This document shows positions 7,594-16,981 of a DNA stretch of 64,000 bases, piece after piece. Where the stretch lies: the NCBI GenBank assembly GCA_041391485.1, contig JAWKNY010000004.1:1-64000 (forward strand), given 5' to 3'. The DNA is from JACKAF01 sp041391485. Its GTDB lineage: Bacteria > Bdellovibrionota > FAC87 > UBA2466 > JACKAF01. A model generated the notes under the pieces. The model saw nothing but the letters and a program-made list of their open reading frames with translations. It ran no database searches and was not told the origin of the DNA. A program made the position numbers and the translations under genes. How positions within the stretch are numbered: position 1 is the first letter of the stretch; each line of letters starts with the position of its first letter.

Positions 7594-8263
7594 ATGAGAG
7601 CGTTTTCTTGGATGCTTCTGGGTCTCGGATGTCTACTCGCGTTGGTAGCTAGGGCTGAGACGGTACCCGCACCTGCACCCGCAGAGGCGAAGGCGGCCGT
7701 GAACGCAAAGCCGAATGTGACGGCACCGGCGAACGCCATCGCCGATCCGAAGCCGAACCAACCGGCCGTGGTCCTGGTGCCGAACGAACCCGCACCTTTT
7801 ACTGAACCCGCCGTGATGCCCCCGGCTGCGATTGCGTTGGAAGAACGGTGGGACAAAAGCTCGAACTTCCGGAACCTCGATCCCCTTTTGACAAACCGAA
7901 GAAAAAAGTCACGCCTCGTGGCGAGATTGTGTTTGTGGAACGCCGGGTGCCGGCTTCTATCGAAGACAAACCGACCAAAGAATACTTCCTCAATATCGGA
8001 AAGTTTGACGATGCCGCCGTCGGCGATGTCTTCCATGTCTTTAGAGATGTCCCCGTCGTCGACGTTACAGTCGGTGAACCCTTGGAATTCATTCCCGTCA
8101 AAATCGGCGAAATTCAGATCACCTTCGCCGGCGAAAGCACGAGCGTAGGCCGACTCTTAGGAATGGTGGACCCACGGAGTCTACCCAAGTTGGACTATGC
8201 TGTTATTATGGTAGGGGATCGTGTTAAGCGGAAGCTGGGGCTTCCTTCGCGTCAAATTCCTGA
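7594..8263 (+). CDS. Secreted protein with FlgT_C-like domain, frameshifted
   Basis: ATG 7594 opens a signal peptide (MRAFSWMLLGLGCLLALVARA) followed by a Pro/Ala-rich linker to about position 7845. There the frame is lost, and the next frame carries the folded part: VTPRGEIVFVERRVPAS, EYFLNIGKFDDAAVGDVFHVFR, KIGEIQITFAGESTSVGRLL, YAVIMVGDRVKRK. The pattern 'nig..dgv.vGD.f.v.r...vGei.i......s.g......' followed by 'GD.V' resembles the C-terminal domain of FlgT and similar repeats in exoproteins. The end is unclear: no stop follows in this frame before the HNH gene. A third frame gives TGA 8261-8263, overlapping the next ATG. Both ends of the domain are inferred. Confidence 0.55.
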
Positions 8264-8802
8264 TGGATCCAAACCATTTTTCTCAAGAGGGGTACTTTTA
8301 CTTAACGCAGGCTATGAGCCTGCGCGTGGTGAATTGGCAGCGCGCCTTTGTCTTAATGTTTCAAGACAAGGTGGAAGTTTTGGAAAAGTATCAGGCCTAC
8401 GTGCGCAGCGTGAAACAATCTTTCCCGTTGCCCGCAGTGATGCGTTTGCGTCGTTGGATCAAAGTGAAGCGGCGCGTTCCGGTGATTCGATTTTCACGAT
8501 CCAACCTGTACTTACGCGACGACTACCTTTGCCAATATTGCACAATAGAATTCCCCGAACGCATGCTTACCTTGGATCACGTGGTTCCTGTTTGTCGCGG
8601 GGGAAGAAAGACTTGGGAGAATATCGTGACCGCCTGTTTGCGTTGCAACCAGAAGAAGGGTCACAAAACTCCTGAAGAAGCCGGACTTCGTCTACTGAAA
8701 GTTCCGCAAGCGCCGCGCTGGTTACCGGGAAACTTCGGAACTCTAAGAACCAAAAGCCCGCCACCTCTCTGGCTGCCTTACCTGAATATTCGCGAAGAAT
8801 AA
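8263..8802 (+). CDS. HNH endonuclease family protein, frameshifted near the start
   Basis: The C-terminal two thirds is a clear HNH nuclease: CQYC and CLRCNQKKG zinc cysteines flanking LTLDHVVPVCRGGRKTWENIVTAC. Relatives begin with VLVLNxxYEPLRVVxWQKAF. Here VLLLNAGYEP appears in one frame and LRVVNWQRAFVLMFQDKVEVLE in another, so two compensating indels are likely near 8285 (GAGGGG) and 8315 (GAGCCTGC). ATG 8263 (MDPNHFSQE) overlaps a TGA of the preceding frame and is the best start. These small chromosomal HNH proteins are widespread in Deltaproteobacteria-like genomes; their function is not established. Confidence 0.8.
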   Translation: MDPNHFSQEGYFYLTQAMSLRVVNWQRAFVLMFQDKVEVLEKYQAYVRSVKQSFPLPAVMRLRRWIKVKRRVPVIRFSRSNLYLRDDYLCQYCTIEFPERMLTLDHVVPVCRGGRKTWENIVTACLRCNQKKGHKTPEEAGLRLLKVPQAPRWLPGNFGTLRTKSPPPLWLPYLNIREE

Positions 8803-8805
8803 GAG

Positions 8806-9129
8806 TTAGCTCAACGAATCGAGCATCGTTTTGATGCGATCTTTGGGTTGGTTGCCCACCAATTCGTTGATCTTCTTTCCATCCTTGAAAAGAATGAGCG
8901 TCGGGATGCCGCGTATCCCAAATTTCGCCGGGACGGTTTTGCATTCGTCGACGTTCACTTTGGCGAACCGCACTTTGCCGTCAAACTCCTGCGCCAGTTC
9001 TTCAATCACAGGCGCCAAGGCGCGGCAGGGCATGCACCATTCCGCCCAGAAATCCACGAGGATGGGGCGGCTATCTTGCTCCACGCTTTCGGAAAAATTT
9101 GCGTCATTAAGAGAAGAGATATTTCCCAT
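8806..9129 (-). CDS. trxA: Thioredoxin
   Basis: The 107-residue product is a classic thioredoxin: ILVDFWAEWCMPCRALAPVIEELA with the redox cysteines at about 32 and 35, VNVDECKTVPAKFGIRGIPTLILFKDG containing the cis-Pro (GIPT), and the closing helix. It has no signal peptide and is therefore cytoplasmic. The active site reads WCMPC where most thioredoxins have WCGPC, which may shift its redox potential. It is convergent with the HNH gene, with only 3 bases between stops. Confidence 0.95.
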   Translation of the reverse strand: MGNISSLNDANFSESVEQDSRPILVDFWAEWCMPCRALAPVIEELAQEFDGKVRFAKVNVDECKTVPAKFGIRGIPTLILFKDGKKINELVGNQPKDRIKTMLDSLS

Positions 9130-9319
9130 GGTCCAGCTACTCCTTTTAGCTTAATAGGCCGGGCCGACAACCACGGCCACTTGCGGGCATCATCCACTGG
9201 CAAGAAGTTACACCCGCCCCCGCTGCGCTGGCAAGGCTTTGGCGGCCTTGGCCTGAACCCATTGTGGTGACTGGCTCTGCGGGCGTCCGAATCCGACCAC
9301 GGTCGATCTGCGGGCACCG

Positions 9320-9979
9320 CTAAGGAGTTCGCTTCAGCTTGAAGCGTGGATCGTAGGCGTGCTTGATATCCTTTAAGACGTCCGGCTCGTGAAGATCGGT
9401 TTTGGTAAAGCCGATGGTAATGTGCGGAAAAAACCAGGTCGGATCCCAGGCCTCAGGCCGCCCCCCCTTTTTTACAAAAAGCCGCCAGATCCGAAGCCGG
9501 ATGCTGCGGAGGCGGCAGGAGTCTACGATTACGAAAAACGTACTTTCGTTCCTGTCGCCGATCCGTTTTTTTCCCGAACCAATCCCCAAGATTTTTAGAT
9601 CCGACGCTTGGATTGTCAGTGTCTTGGCGATGGCGTGGATGTCCTCCATCGTGAGTACCGATCTAAGTACGGCGGCGTACTCGGGCGGTGTAACTACGGT
9701 AACGTGCGCTTCGCCGTTGGCGTTCCACCCTTTGAAATGATCCAAAGAAAGGCCGAGCGCCGTTTCAATCTGTGAACGAAGTTCGGCGATGGGGCCATAG
9801 GGCACGTTCAGGGCCAAGGCGTTGTCAAAATCTCCTGGTCCTGTATGAACAAGGAAGGGAAGTGCTTTGATTTCCTTTTCGTACGACTTGGGGAATTCCA
9901 CAACGCTAGGCTTTGAAAGCGCCAGCGAAGAAACACCCACACAAAGAAAGACAAGAAAAAGCTGAATAGAACGTTGCAT
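9320..9979 (-). CDS. Secreted 2H phosphoesterase-like (2'-5' RNA ligase-type) protein
   Basis: Residues 1-22 form a signal peptide (LFLVFLCVGVSSLALS). The mature part has two His-x-Thr motifs about 95 residues apart: EAHVTVVTPPEY (His about 92) and FFPHITIGFTK (His about 186). Paired HxT motifs in this order define the 2H phosphodiesterase fold seen in RNA ligase-like and 'Swiss army knife' RNA-repair proteins. The spacing and the TPPEY / HITIGF context fit the latter group. Export is unusual for an RNA-processing fold and suggests an extracytoplasmic cyclic phosphodiester or RNA substrate. It is not obviously in an operon with trxA (190 bases apart). Confidence 0.7.
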   Translation of the reverse strand: MQRSIQLFLVFLCVGVSSLALSKPSVVEFPKSYEKEIKALPFLVHTGPGDFDNALALNVPYGPIAELRSQIETALGLSLDHFKGWNANGEAHVTVVTPPEYAAVLRSVLTMEDIHAIAKTLTIQASDLKILGIGSGKKRIGDRNESTFFVIVDSCRLRSIRLRIWRLFVKKGGRPEAWDPTWFFPHITIGFTKTDLHEPDVLKDIKHAYDPRFKLKRTP

Positions 9980-10037
9980 AGGCGCTCAAACTACTTGAGA
10001 AAGGATCGCTCTGCAACGGGATCGCCTAGACGCTACT

Positions 10038-11506
10038 TTAGGGGCCCCAGGACATCACAACGGTTCCGCGCGCTGTGGAATGCGGAGCCATGTAAAACTT
10101 GTTGCCCTCACGCACAATAAAGCTCGGAAGGTTTGGCGGATCGCAGTTAATAGAAAGCCGTTGATCGGACGTAAAACATTCGGAGCTTGTGTGAAAGGCC
10201 CAGTCTCCCGAGGGGATGTTGTCTACCATGGAGTGCCTGTCGTAGATAAAACGGGCGGTATTGAAATCACCAGACGATGCTACCGATAGCGGAGGACGGA
10301 CCGGATTTCCCACCGGGTCGATGGCCGTTAGCACATAGGTTGGCGGCGCCACTTGGCGATTGGGTTTTGATTGGAAAGCCAGATCATGAAGTGATCCGCG
10401 GGCGCACCTGGCTCAATCATCGCCTGCGGAGCGTGTATCGTCATCGTGGAGCTGCTATCGTTTTCGGAGTTTCCGGTGTGACCGGTATACTCAACTCCCA
10501 ATGTAACAAAGGTGGAAAAACCCCCTCCGTGCATCAAAGAGTCCGGCGCAGCGGGGTAGGGGAAAAGCGCCCCGGGCAAAAACTCATTCACGCCGCGGTT
10601 GTGATTCGCAGGAAATTCAAAGTTAAGATTTCCGGTAGCATCTAGATGAAGAAGCCAGATACCGCGTAGACGTCCGCCGCCACCGTCAGGAATGGCACTT
10701 ACACCAGCGGTCATGGGGTAGGCCGAGGTTCGGTCAAACCACAGGAGCATTCGCGGTGTGATGACCATCACATCTTCGTACCCATTGGTCACGTTGCGCA
10801 CGCCTTTGTTCACTAGGCCGTCGCAAACGCTATTGATAGGGGTCTCGCTACAAATACTGTGCGCGGCCCAATCGAAGAGATTTCGCATGCGCGCTTTGTG
10901 GGCGGCGTAGAAACTTCGGGGCGCCCAGTAGATACCGAGCACGGGTCGGCCCGTGGGGGCGAGCGCAAAAATCTCGTCGTGCTGTTCGAAAGGATCGCTC
11001 GGATTAGGACAGGAGGCCCCCGTCGGAGACGAATTGTTAAACCTTTCGACGACGGGGCCGGGTTCCTCGCCGGGCGGGTTTGCGGGAGTCGTTTCGTTAT
11101 TGGTCGTAAAAGTGGAGGGATTCGTTTCGTTGTCTGTCGGCGCATCCGAATTTTCGTCCGGTGTGGGGATAGGGGCCGGTCTTGTCACAACCAAGGGCGC
11201 GTTCGGGTACGGAACCGGTGGGTCGGTCGGGGCCGGCTGCGCGATGGTTCCCGGGTCCGGCTGGGTCGGGGTAGGCCGTGCAATGGGTCCGGGGACTGGC
11301 TCGCTGGGCGGCGCCGGTTGGGCAATGGGTCCTGGGAACGGAAGGGGACGGCGCGCTGGCTCGGTGCTCGCTCCGGGCACCGGCATAGTGGTGCGATCGG
11401 GCTTAGGATTGGGCCGCCGGTAGCTGCGTGCGAAACCGAAACCTGTCGTCGGCCAAGTGGTGAGAATGACACCCAAAACGACGGCTAGGCGTACTGGAAA
11501 ATCCAT
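10038..11506 (-). CDS. Proline-rich secreted protein, frameshifted
   Basis: ATG 11506 opens an N-terminal hydrophobic segment (VRLAVVLGVILTTWPTTGFGFA), so the protein is exported. Residues about 40-150 are a Pro-rich linker with repeated 'PGPIAQPAP / PGTIAQPAP' units, then an Asn/Thr-rich stretch. The remaining domain (from about residue 160) has CPNPSDPFEQHDE, GIYWAPRSFYAAHKARM, MLLWFDRTSAYPM and GIWLLHLDATGNLNFEFP. The frame shifts at about 10340-10350; the C-terminus continues as APPTYVLTAIDPVGNPVRPPL to TAA 10038. I do not recognise the domain. A cell-surface or secreted role is inferred from the signal and linker only. Confidence 0.65.
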
Positions 11507-11640
11507 TGTAACCCCATGAAATTATATGAAAATTATCGGTAGGCTGAGAGTCTGAGGCGATGCCTCAAATAATAGAGGAACATTGTGCAGGAATTTTGGG
11601 GTTTAGATCACAGGATGGGCTGTAGGAGGGTGACTTCCAA

Positions 11641-11708
11641 TTCTAAATGGTGGGTCCGACAGGATTCGACCCCGAAGCGAAGCGTAGGGAACGAATCCAC
11701 GTTCTAAA

Positions 11709-11730
<22 letters not shown>
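11641..11730. repeat. 29-bp direct repeat: partial copy of the tRNA-Val 3' end
   Basis: The sequence at 11702-11730, which contains the tRNA-Val 3' end with its CCA and part of the T arm, is repeated exactly at 11641-11669, 61 bases upstream. The extra copy carries the acceptor 3' strand and half the T arm but no tRNA body. Such truncated tRNA ends are typical of attachment-site remnants left by tRNA-targeting integrases, but could also be a local tandem duplication. Confidence 0.8.
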
Positions 11731-11785
<55 letters not shown>

Positions 11786-11928
11786 ACTAAGAAATCGAAT
11801 CAACAGGTATAGGGGAAGAGCTTACGCTTGAAAAGGCTTAATCGCGATCCAAAGTGAGCGACCAGCGCGCTGAATCAACTGTAATAAAGGTTATGCGACT
11901 CTCCGAAATCGATCTCTATTCGAGCGGG

Positions 11929-11972
11929 GCCGTCACCTTTTGGCCCGTCTAGACGTTCCAAAAGGTGACGGC
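11929..11972. repeat. Perfect 15-bp inverted repeat with an inner 10-bp palindrome
   Basis: GCCGTCACCTTTTGG (11929-11943) is the exact reverse complement of 11958-11972. The 14-base loop contains the perfect palindrome CGTCTAGACG (11946-11955). The element sits alone in the 370-base gap between tRNA-Val and ftsH. It has the same plan (long outer arms, nested inner palindrome) as the element at 2422-2508, and both right arms begin with AAAAGG and include an ACG core. No T run follows, so a terminator is unlikely. A REP-like repeat is the best reading. Confidence 0.75.
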
Positions 11973-12157
11973 GTCTATAAAGCGGAGGGGCGTCCAAATA
12001 AGTGCTGGAAATCACTTGCTTCCCGCCTGGTCACGTTGCGTTTAGCAAAGCCCTATGATAGACGGTTAGTGGCCTCGTGAACCTAGAAAAGCAGCGTTTG
12101 ACGGGTCGTGTTGACTCCCCGGGTTGTATCTGCTGAAAAAACAGAGGTGGATAAAAG

Positions 12158-14161
12158 TTGAAGAAGAACCAAACAAACAGGCCTGGCCCAAACCAGACTA
12201 AGCGACCAACCTTACCGAATAAGAACGGCCTTTGGACTTGGATCCTTTTAGGCGTCGCCGTCATCCTTTTGGTTTCCATCTACTCCAGGCCCGACTTCGC
12301 CTCCAAAGAAATCGCTTACAGCAAGTTTAAAGAAAAAGTCCGCGCGGGCGAGATCCAAAAAGTGATCATCGGACCCGAGACTTACAAAGGTTTCAAACAA
12401 ATGTCTCCCGCGGAAACGGGCAACAAGGCGAACCCGCTTACGCGCGTTCCGGAAACCTACTTTGTGTCTGTGCGGGTTGAAGATCCTGACCTCATTAAGC
12501 TGATGGACGAAAAAGGAATTGAATATGAGGCCGAGAACGTCGGACTTCGGAATCTCTTCCTTCACTGGATTCTTCCGTTTCTCATTTTGATCCTCATTTG
12601 GCGCTTCTTGTTTTCGCGAGCGTTCCGCATGGGGCCGGGTGCCGGGATCATGAGCTTTGGCAAGAACCGGGCGAAGCTTGTTCAGGACGAGTCCAAGAAA
12701 ATTAACTTCAACGACGTAGCGGGTGTGGACGAAGCCAAAGAAGAGCTTCAGGAAATTATCGAGTTTTTGAAGACGCCTGAAAAGTTCCGCGCCATCGGCG
12801 GTAAGATTCCAAAAGGCATTTTGCTCGTTGGACCCCCCGGTACTGGTAAGACGCTGCTCGCCCGAGCGGTAGCCGGGGAAGCGGAGGTTCCGTTCTTTAG
12901 TCTGAGCGGATCGGAGTTTGTTGAAATGTTCGTGGGTGTGGGTGCGGCACGCGTTCGCGATCTCTTTGCTCAGGCCGTGGAAAAATCCCCCTGCATCATT
13001 TTTATCGACGAGCTGGATGCGATCGGAAAGGTTCGCAGCAGTGTTTCCCCTATGGGCGGACACGACGAGCGCGAGCAAACGCTAAACCAGCTGCTTGTCG
13101 AAATGGACGGCTTTGATACGCGCACAGGCGTCATCATCATGGCAGCCACCAACCGCCCCGAGACACTCGACCCAGCTTTGTTGCGCGCTGGCCGTTTCGA
13201 CAGACAGGTACTGGTGGATCGTCCCGATGTGAAGGGCCGAGAAGAAATCATCCGCCTGCACTGCAAAAACGTAAAAATTTCGGACAAGCGGGACTTGCAC
13301 GTGGTAGCGGCGCGAACCCCCGGGTTTGCCGGTGCCGATCTTGCCAACGTCGTGAACGAGGCGGCGCTGCTTGCAGTGCGTAAGGGCAAGCAGGTTGTCG
13401 AGCTGACCGATTTTGACGAAGCCATTGATCGTGTCATGGCGGGTCTTCAGAAGAAAACGCGCCTCATCAACGAGAAAGAGAAAAAGATCGTCGCGCACCA
13501 CGAGATGGGACACGCGCTTGTCACGTGTTTCACCAAGGACGCGGATCCGGTGCATAAGGTTTCTATCATCCCTCGCGGGTTTGGAGCTTTGGGGTACACG
13601 CTCAACCTCCCCAAAGAAGATCGCTATCTCATGACCCGTCAGGAGCTTCTCGCGCGTGTGGACATTTTGCTCGGTGGCCGTGTCGCGGAAGAGATCATGT
13701 TCAATGAGATTTCTACCGGAGCCCAGGACGATCTGCAGAAGGCTACCGACATCTGCAAACGGATGGTCATGGAATTTGGAATGAGCAAGGCCTTCGGACA
13801 ACGCGCGTTGGTTGCCGATCGCTCCAGCTTCATTCAGTCACCGGGCGGCCCGATGTACCAGAAAGATTACAGCGAGGCCACCGCCGTGAAGGTGGATGAA
13901 GAGATCCAGAAGCTGCTTGACGATGCCTACGACCGAGTTAAAAAGTTGCTCGTCTCCAAAAAGGGCTTACTGGAGCACGTGGCGGCCGTCTTGACCGATA
14001 AAGAAGTGGTAGAGGGCGTGGATTTGCTCAAGATGATTGCCGATTTTGAGGGAACTGAAGTCGAGGGCTTGCCCGAAGCGGCCAAGTCCAAAAACGTCAT
14101 CGCGCCGCCTGAAAAGAGCGCGAAACCGGAAGAAACGCCGCCGTTGCACACGGAAGCGTAG
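12158..14161 (+). CDS. ftsH: ATP-dependent zinc metalloprotease FtsH
   Basis: FtsH is the membrane-anchored AAA+ protease that removes damaged membrane proteins and regulators. The order is standard: transmembrane segment at about 26-43, periplasmic domain to about 133, second transmembrane segment at about 134-152, Walker A GPPGTGKT (225-232), Walker B FIDELDA (282-288), arginine-finger region LLRAGRFDR, and the zinc site HEMGH (448-452). The 667 residues end in a Lys/Glu/Pro-rich tail. TTG 12158 is chosen because AGAGGTGGATAA lies just upstream and the product starts with a short basic tail as in relatives. Confidence 0.97.
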   Translation: MKKNQTNRPGPNQTKRPTLPNKNGLWTWILLGVAVILLVSIYSRPDFASKEIAYSKFKEKVRAGEIQKVIIGPETYKGFKQMSPAETGNKANPLTRVPETYFVSVRVEDPDLIKLMDEKGIEYEAENVGLRNLFLHWILPFLILILIWRFLFSRAFRMGPGAGIMSFGKNRAKLVQDESKKINFNDVAGVDEAKEELQEIIEFLKTPEKFRAIGGKIPKGILLVGPPGTGKTLLARAVAGEAEVPFFSLSGSEFVEMFVGVGAARVRDLFAQAVEKSPCIIFIDELDAIGKVRSSVSPMGGHDEREQTLNQLLVEMDGFDTRTGVIIMAATNRPETLDPALLRAGRFDRQVLVDRPDVKGREEIIRLHCKNVKISDKRDLHVVAARTPGFAGADLANVVNEAALLAVRKGKQVVELTDFDEAIDRVMAGLQKKTRLINEKEKKIVAHHEMGHALVTCFTKDADPVHKVSIIPRGFGALGYTLNLPKEDRYLMTRQELLARVDILLGGRVAEEIMFNEISTGAQDDLQKATDICKRMVMEFGMSKAFGQRALVADRSSFIQSPGGPMYQKDYSEATAVKVDEEIQKLLDDAYDRVKKLLVSKKGLLEHVAAVLTDKEVVEGVDLLKMIADFEGTEVEGLPEAAKSKNVIAPPEKSAKPEETPPLHTEA

Positions 14162-14200
14162 AAGAGTAGCATACGGCCTTTTCTGATCACGAGGGAGCTA

Positions 14201-14422
14201 ATGAGTAACGAGTCTGTTAAGGATAACTTGAAGTATTTGGATCGCCGGGTAGTGGAACGCTACATTAAGGACGGCGTACTTTCCCGCAAAGACCTGGATT
14301 CCCACATCGGAGGCCTCTCCGATGATACCGCCAAGGCGGACTGGGTTACCTACGATCTGGAAGAAACAGAACTGACCGAAGCTTCGGTTTCAGGTAACGG
14401 ATCCGCGGATAATCACTCTTGA
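14201..14422 (+). CDS. Small conserved-looking hypothetical protein
   Basis: The 73-residue product begins LKYLDRRVVERYIKDGVLSRKDLDSHIGGL and ends in an acidic, Ser/Gly-rich tail. GAGGGAG lies 6-12 bases before ATG 14201, a strong ribosome site. Its TGA overlaps the TTG start of psd (TTGA), so it is co-translated with psd and probably transcribed with ftsH. No family is recognised; the hydrophilic helical character suggests a small cytoplasmic protein. Confidence 0.7.
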   Translation: MSNESVKDNLKYLDRRVVERYIKDGVLSRKDLDSHIGGLSDDTAKADWVTYDLEETELTEASVSGNGSADNHS

Positions 14423-15102
14423 AGAACGAAGGCATTCCGGTAGTCCGCGAGGGGCTGCCTTTCGTATTTGTGTGCTTGGTTGCTACGGTAGCTTTTGCCG
14501 TCGGCGGCTGGTGGCCTGCAGCCATTGTCTTTGGCCTGCTCACGACCTTTGTCGCCTTTTTCTTCCGTAACCCGGAACGGCTCCCGCCCGTGGGTAGGGC
14601 GATGATCGCCTCCCCAGCGGATGGCAAGGTCATCTACGTGGGCCCCGCCCCGGAGAGCGAGTTTCTCGACGGCCAGGAACGGCTAAAAATCAGTATCTTC
14701 ATGTCGCTCATGGATGTGCATGTGAACCGGGTTCCGGTGGATGGAACCGTTCGCAACATCAAGTACCACAAGGGGCGCTTCATGGCGGCCTTTGAGGACC
14801 GGGCTTCCGAAGAAAACGAGCGCAATGCCCTTTTGATAGAAACCCCGAGCGGGGATCAGATTGTTCTGGTCCAGGTCGCGGGTCTCGTCGCGCGAAGAAT
14901 CGTCTGTTACCCCACCGCTGGGATGTTTATTTTAAAAGGCCAACGCATGGGCCTTATCCGTTTTGGTTCGCGGTGTGACCTCTACCTCCCCGTTTCCGCA
15001 AAAGTACTCGTACGCAGAGGCGATATGGTCCTGGGAGGGGAAACCACGCTGGCCCAGCTCCCCCAGGCAGTGACGGAAGGAAGCTCGGATGGCCAAGCGT
15101 AA
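14419..15102 (+). CDS. psd: Phosphatidylserine decarboxylase
   Basis: Psd converts phosphatidylserine to phosphatidylethanolamine at the inner membrane, using a self-made pyruvoyl group. The 227-residue form is the short bacterial type: two N-terminal hydrophobic segments, FFRNPER, ASPADGKVIYVG, ISIFMSLMDVHVNRVP, VARRIVCY, and the self-cleavage motif IRFGSRCDLYLP whose Ser becomes the pyruvoyl residue. It is followed by pssA with a 14-base overlap, pairing the two steps of PE synthesis. Confidence 0.95.
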   Translation: MKNEGIPVVREGLPFVFVCLVATVAFAVGGWWPAAIVFGLLTTFVAFFFRNPERLPPVGRAMIASPADGKVIYVGPAPESEFLDGQERLKISIFMSLMDVHVNRVPVDGTVRNIKYHKGRFMAAFEDRASEENERNALLIETPSGDQIVLVQVAGLVARRIVCYPTAGMFILKGQRMGLIRFGSRCDLYLPVSAKVLVRRGDMVLGGETTLAQLPQAVTEGSSDGQA

Positions 15103-15850
15103 GCGTCGCGCCTATATTCTGATTCTTCCTAGCCTCTTTACGACGGCGAGTTTGTTTTCCGGCTATTCGATCCTAGCGTCGTTTAACGAGGACTTTGAGA
15201 AGGCCGCTTACGCCATCATTCTGGCAGGACTCTTTGATCTTCTGGACGGTCGGGTCGCACGTATCACCCGCAGCGCTACCCATTTCGGCATGGAGTACGA
15301 CTCCATCGCGGATGTGGTTTCCTTCGGTGTGGCGCCAGCCATTCTGGCCACCTATGTTTGGGTATTGTCCTCGCTCGGCCGCATCGGCTGGGCCGGTTCT
15401 TTCTTCTTTGCCGCCTGCGGTGCTCTCCGGCTAGCGCGCTTCAACGCCATTTCCGAGGAGATGCCGAAGAGCTACTCGCCGGCTGCCTATTCCGGCTGCG
15501 CCGCCATCGCGGTAGCAGCCATTACGATCGCTTACCACCAGATTCCTTTCGAGCACCCTGAGGCCCTCATGCTCGCGATGACTTTTGCGCTGGGTCTGCT
15601 GATGGTGAGCAATGTCCGCTACCGGAGCCTGAAGGACTTCGATTTGCGCCACAAGCGGAGCTTCTTCTACCTGGTTTTGCTGGTCATGATGATTGCCTTT
15701 ATCGCCATTCGACCGGAAATTGCGGGCTGCTTGGTCCTGCTTTACTACATCCTGTGGGCACCTGTGCGCGAACTCCTCAGCCTTTCCCGCAGATCCGTGA
15801 TGCGCCGTCGGGAGAACCCGACCTCCGTCGAGGCGGACAAAAACCCGTAG
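15089..15850 (+). CDS. pssA: CDP-diacylglycerol-serine O-phosphatidyltransferase
   Basis: PssA makes phosphatidylserine from CDP-diacylglycerol and serine, feeding the adjacent psd. The full CDP-alcohol phosphotransferase motif is present: DLLDGRVARITRSATHFGMEYDSIAD, matching D-x2-DG-x2-AR-x8-G-x3-D-x3-D. About seven to eight membrane segments follow from the hydrophobic stretches. It is the integral-membrane (Bacillus-type) PssA and not the PLD-type E. coli enzyme. Length 253 residues. Confidence 0.95.
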   Translation: MAKRKRRAYILILPSLFTTASLFSGYSILASFNEDFEKAAYAIILAGLFDLLDGRVARITRSATHFGMEYDSIADVVSFGVAPAILATYVWVLSSLGRIGWAGSFFFAACGALRLARFNAISEEMPKSYSPAAYSGCAAIAVAAITIAYHQIPFEHPEALMLAMTFALGLLMVSNVRYRSLKDFDLRHKRSFFYLVLLVMMIAFIAIRPEIAGCLVLLYYILWAPVRELLSLSRRSVMRRRENPTSVEADKNP

Positions 15851-15930
15851 AGCCGCCTTTGTGCGAGATTGGATGCTACAAGCGTGCCCGTTTGTGTTAG
15901 CTTGTGGGCCTGTTTTTTGAGGAGAAACAA

Positions 15931-16960
15931 ATGTTCGAACACTTAGAGAAAATCGAAAGCTTGGCGGTCGTGGGGGTAACGGGCCTGGTTGGAAAGGAAT
16001 TTCTTGAAATCCTGGAAGACCACAAAGTTGCCATCCCGAAGTTGAAGTTTCTTGCCTCAAAGCGTTCGGCAGGTGAGCGTATCCGTTTTCAAGGCGAAGA
16101 TCGGCTGGTTGAGGAACTGACTGAAGACAGCTTTGAAGGCATCGAGGTCGCTTTCTTCTCGGTTCCCAAAGAGATTTCGGCGCGCTACATCCCCGCAGCC
16201 GTACAGGCGGGAGCGACGGTTATCGACGATTCCAATCTCTACCGCATGGAGCCCGGCGTTCCGCTTGTCGTCCCGCAAGTGAACGGGGAGATCTGAAGCA
16301 CTTCGAAGGAAGATCCTGACGACTCCCAACTGTTCGACGACCCCGCTTGTAATGTGTTTGAAGCCCCTCATGGACACCTACGGTGTGTCCCGAGTGGTGG
16401 CGTCCACGTACCAGGCAGTTTCGTGCCGGGCAAAGCGCGTTTGAAGAACTTTCCAAGCAAACCATTCAGTTGATGAACGGGAATACACCGGACGTTAAGG
16501 TTTTCCTCACCGCATCGCTTAATTGCTTGCCTCAGATTGGCTCTGTACTTGAAAACGGCAACACGGATGAAGAGGAAAAAGTCATCCGTGAGTTACGCAA
16601 GATTTTTGATGCCCCTTCGTTGAAAGTGTCGGCGACAGCTGTTAGAGTGCCGACCTTTTGCGGTCACGGTCGAGTGCGAACGTCGAGCTGGAGAGCGACT
16701 TTGGAAGTGTCGATGAAATCCGCGAGCTGCTGGAAGGCTTTCCTGGGATCTGAAGCGTTTGACAAACCGGCGAGCAACATCTACCCCACCAATATTGAAT
16801 GCGTGAAGAGCAACTACACCTTTGTGGGACGCATCCGTCGGGATCAATCTTTGTCCTCTGGGATTAACTTCAGGTGATTGCGGACAACTTGAGAAAAGGC
16901 GCGGCGCTCAACGTACTGGAGACCTTGGAGTCTTTGTACAGCTACCGAAGTTTGCACTAA
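15931..16960 (+). CDS. asd: Aspartate-semialdehyde dehydrogenase, frameshifted
   Basis: Asd makes aspartate semialdehyde for Lys, Thr, Met and diaminopimelate synthesis. The N-terminus (MFEHLEKIESLAVVGVTGLVGKEFLEIL, FFSVPKEIS, VIDDSNLYRM, PLVVPQVNGE) is intact from ATG 15931, behind GAGGAGAAAC. After 16290 the protein continues only by changing frames several times: NCSTTPLV with the catalytic Cys, YGVSRVVASTYQAVS, VKVFPHRIAFNCLPQIG, SATAVRVPTFCGHG, IYPTNIECVKSNYTFVGRIRRD, then IADNLRKGAALNVLETLESL to TAA 16960. The total matches the family length (about 343). All pieces are colinear, so errors in the sequence are more likely than decay. Confidence 0.85.
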
Positions 16961-16981
16961 TTTAATTTCTGCGGATCGAAC

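Noticed and set aside
12248..13078. 276-codon minus-strand frame
   Set aside because: Antisense shadow of ftsH.
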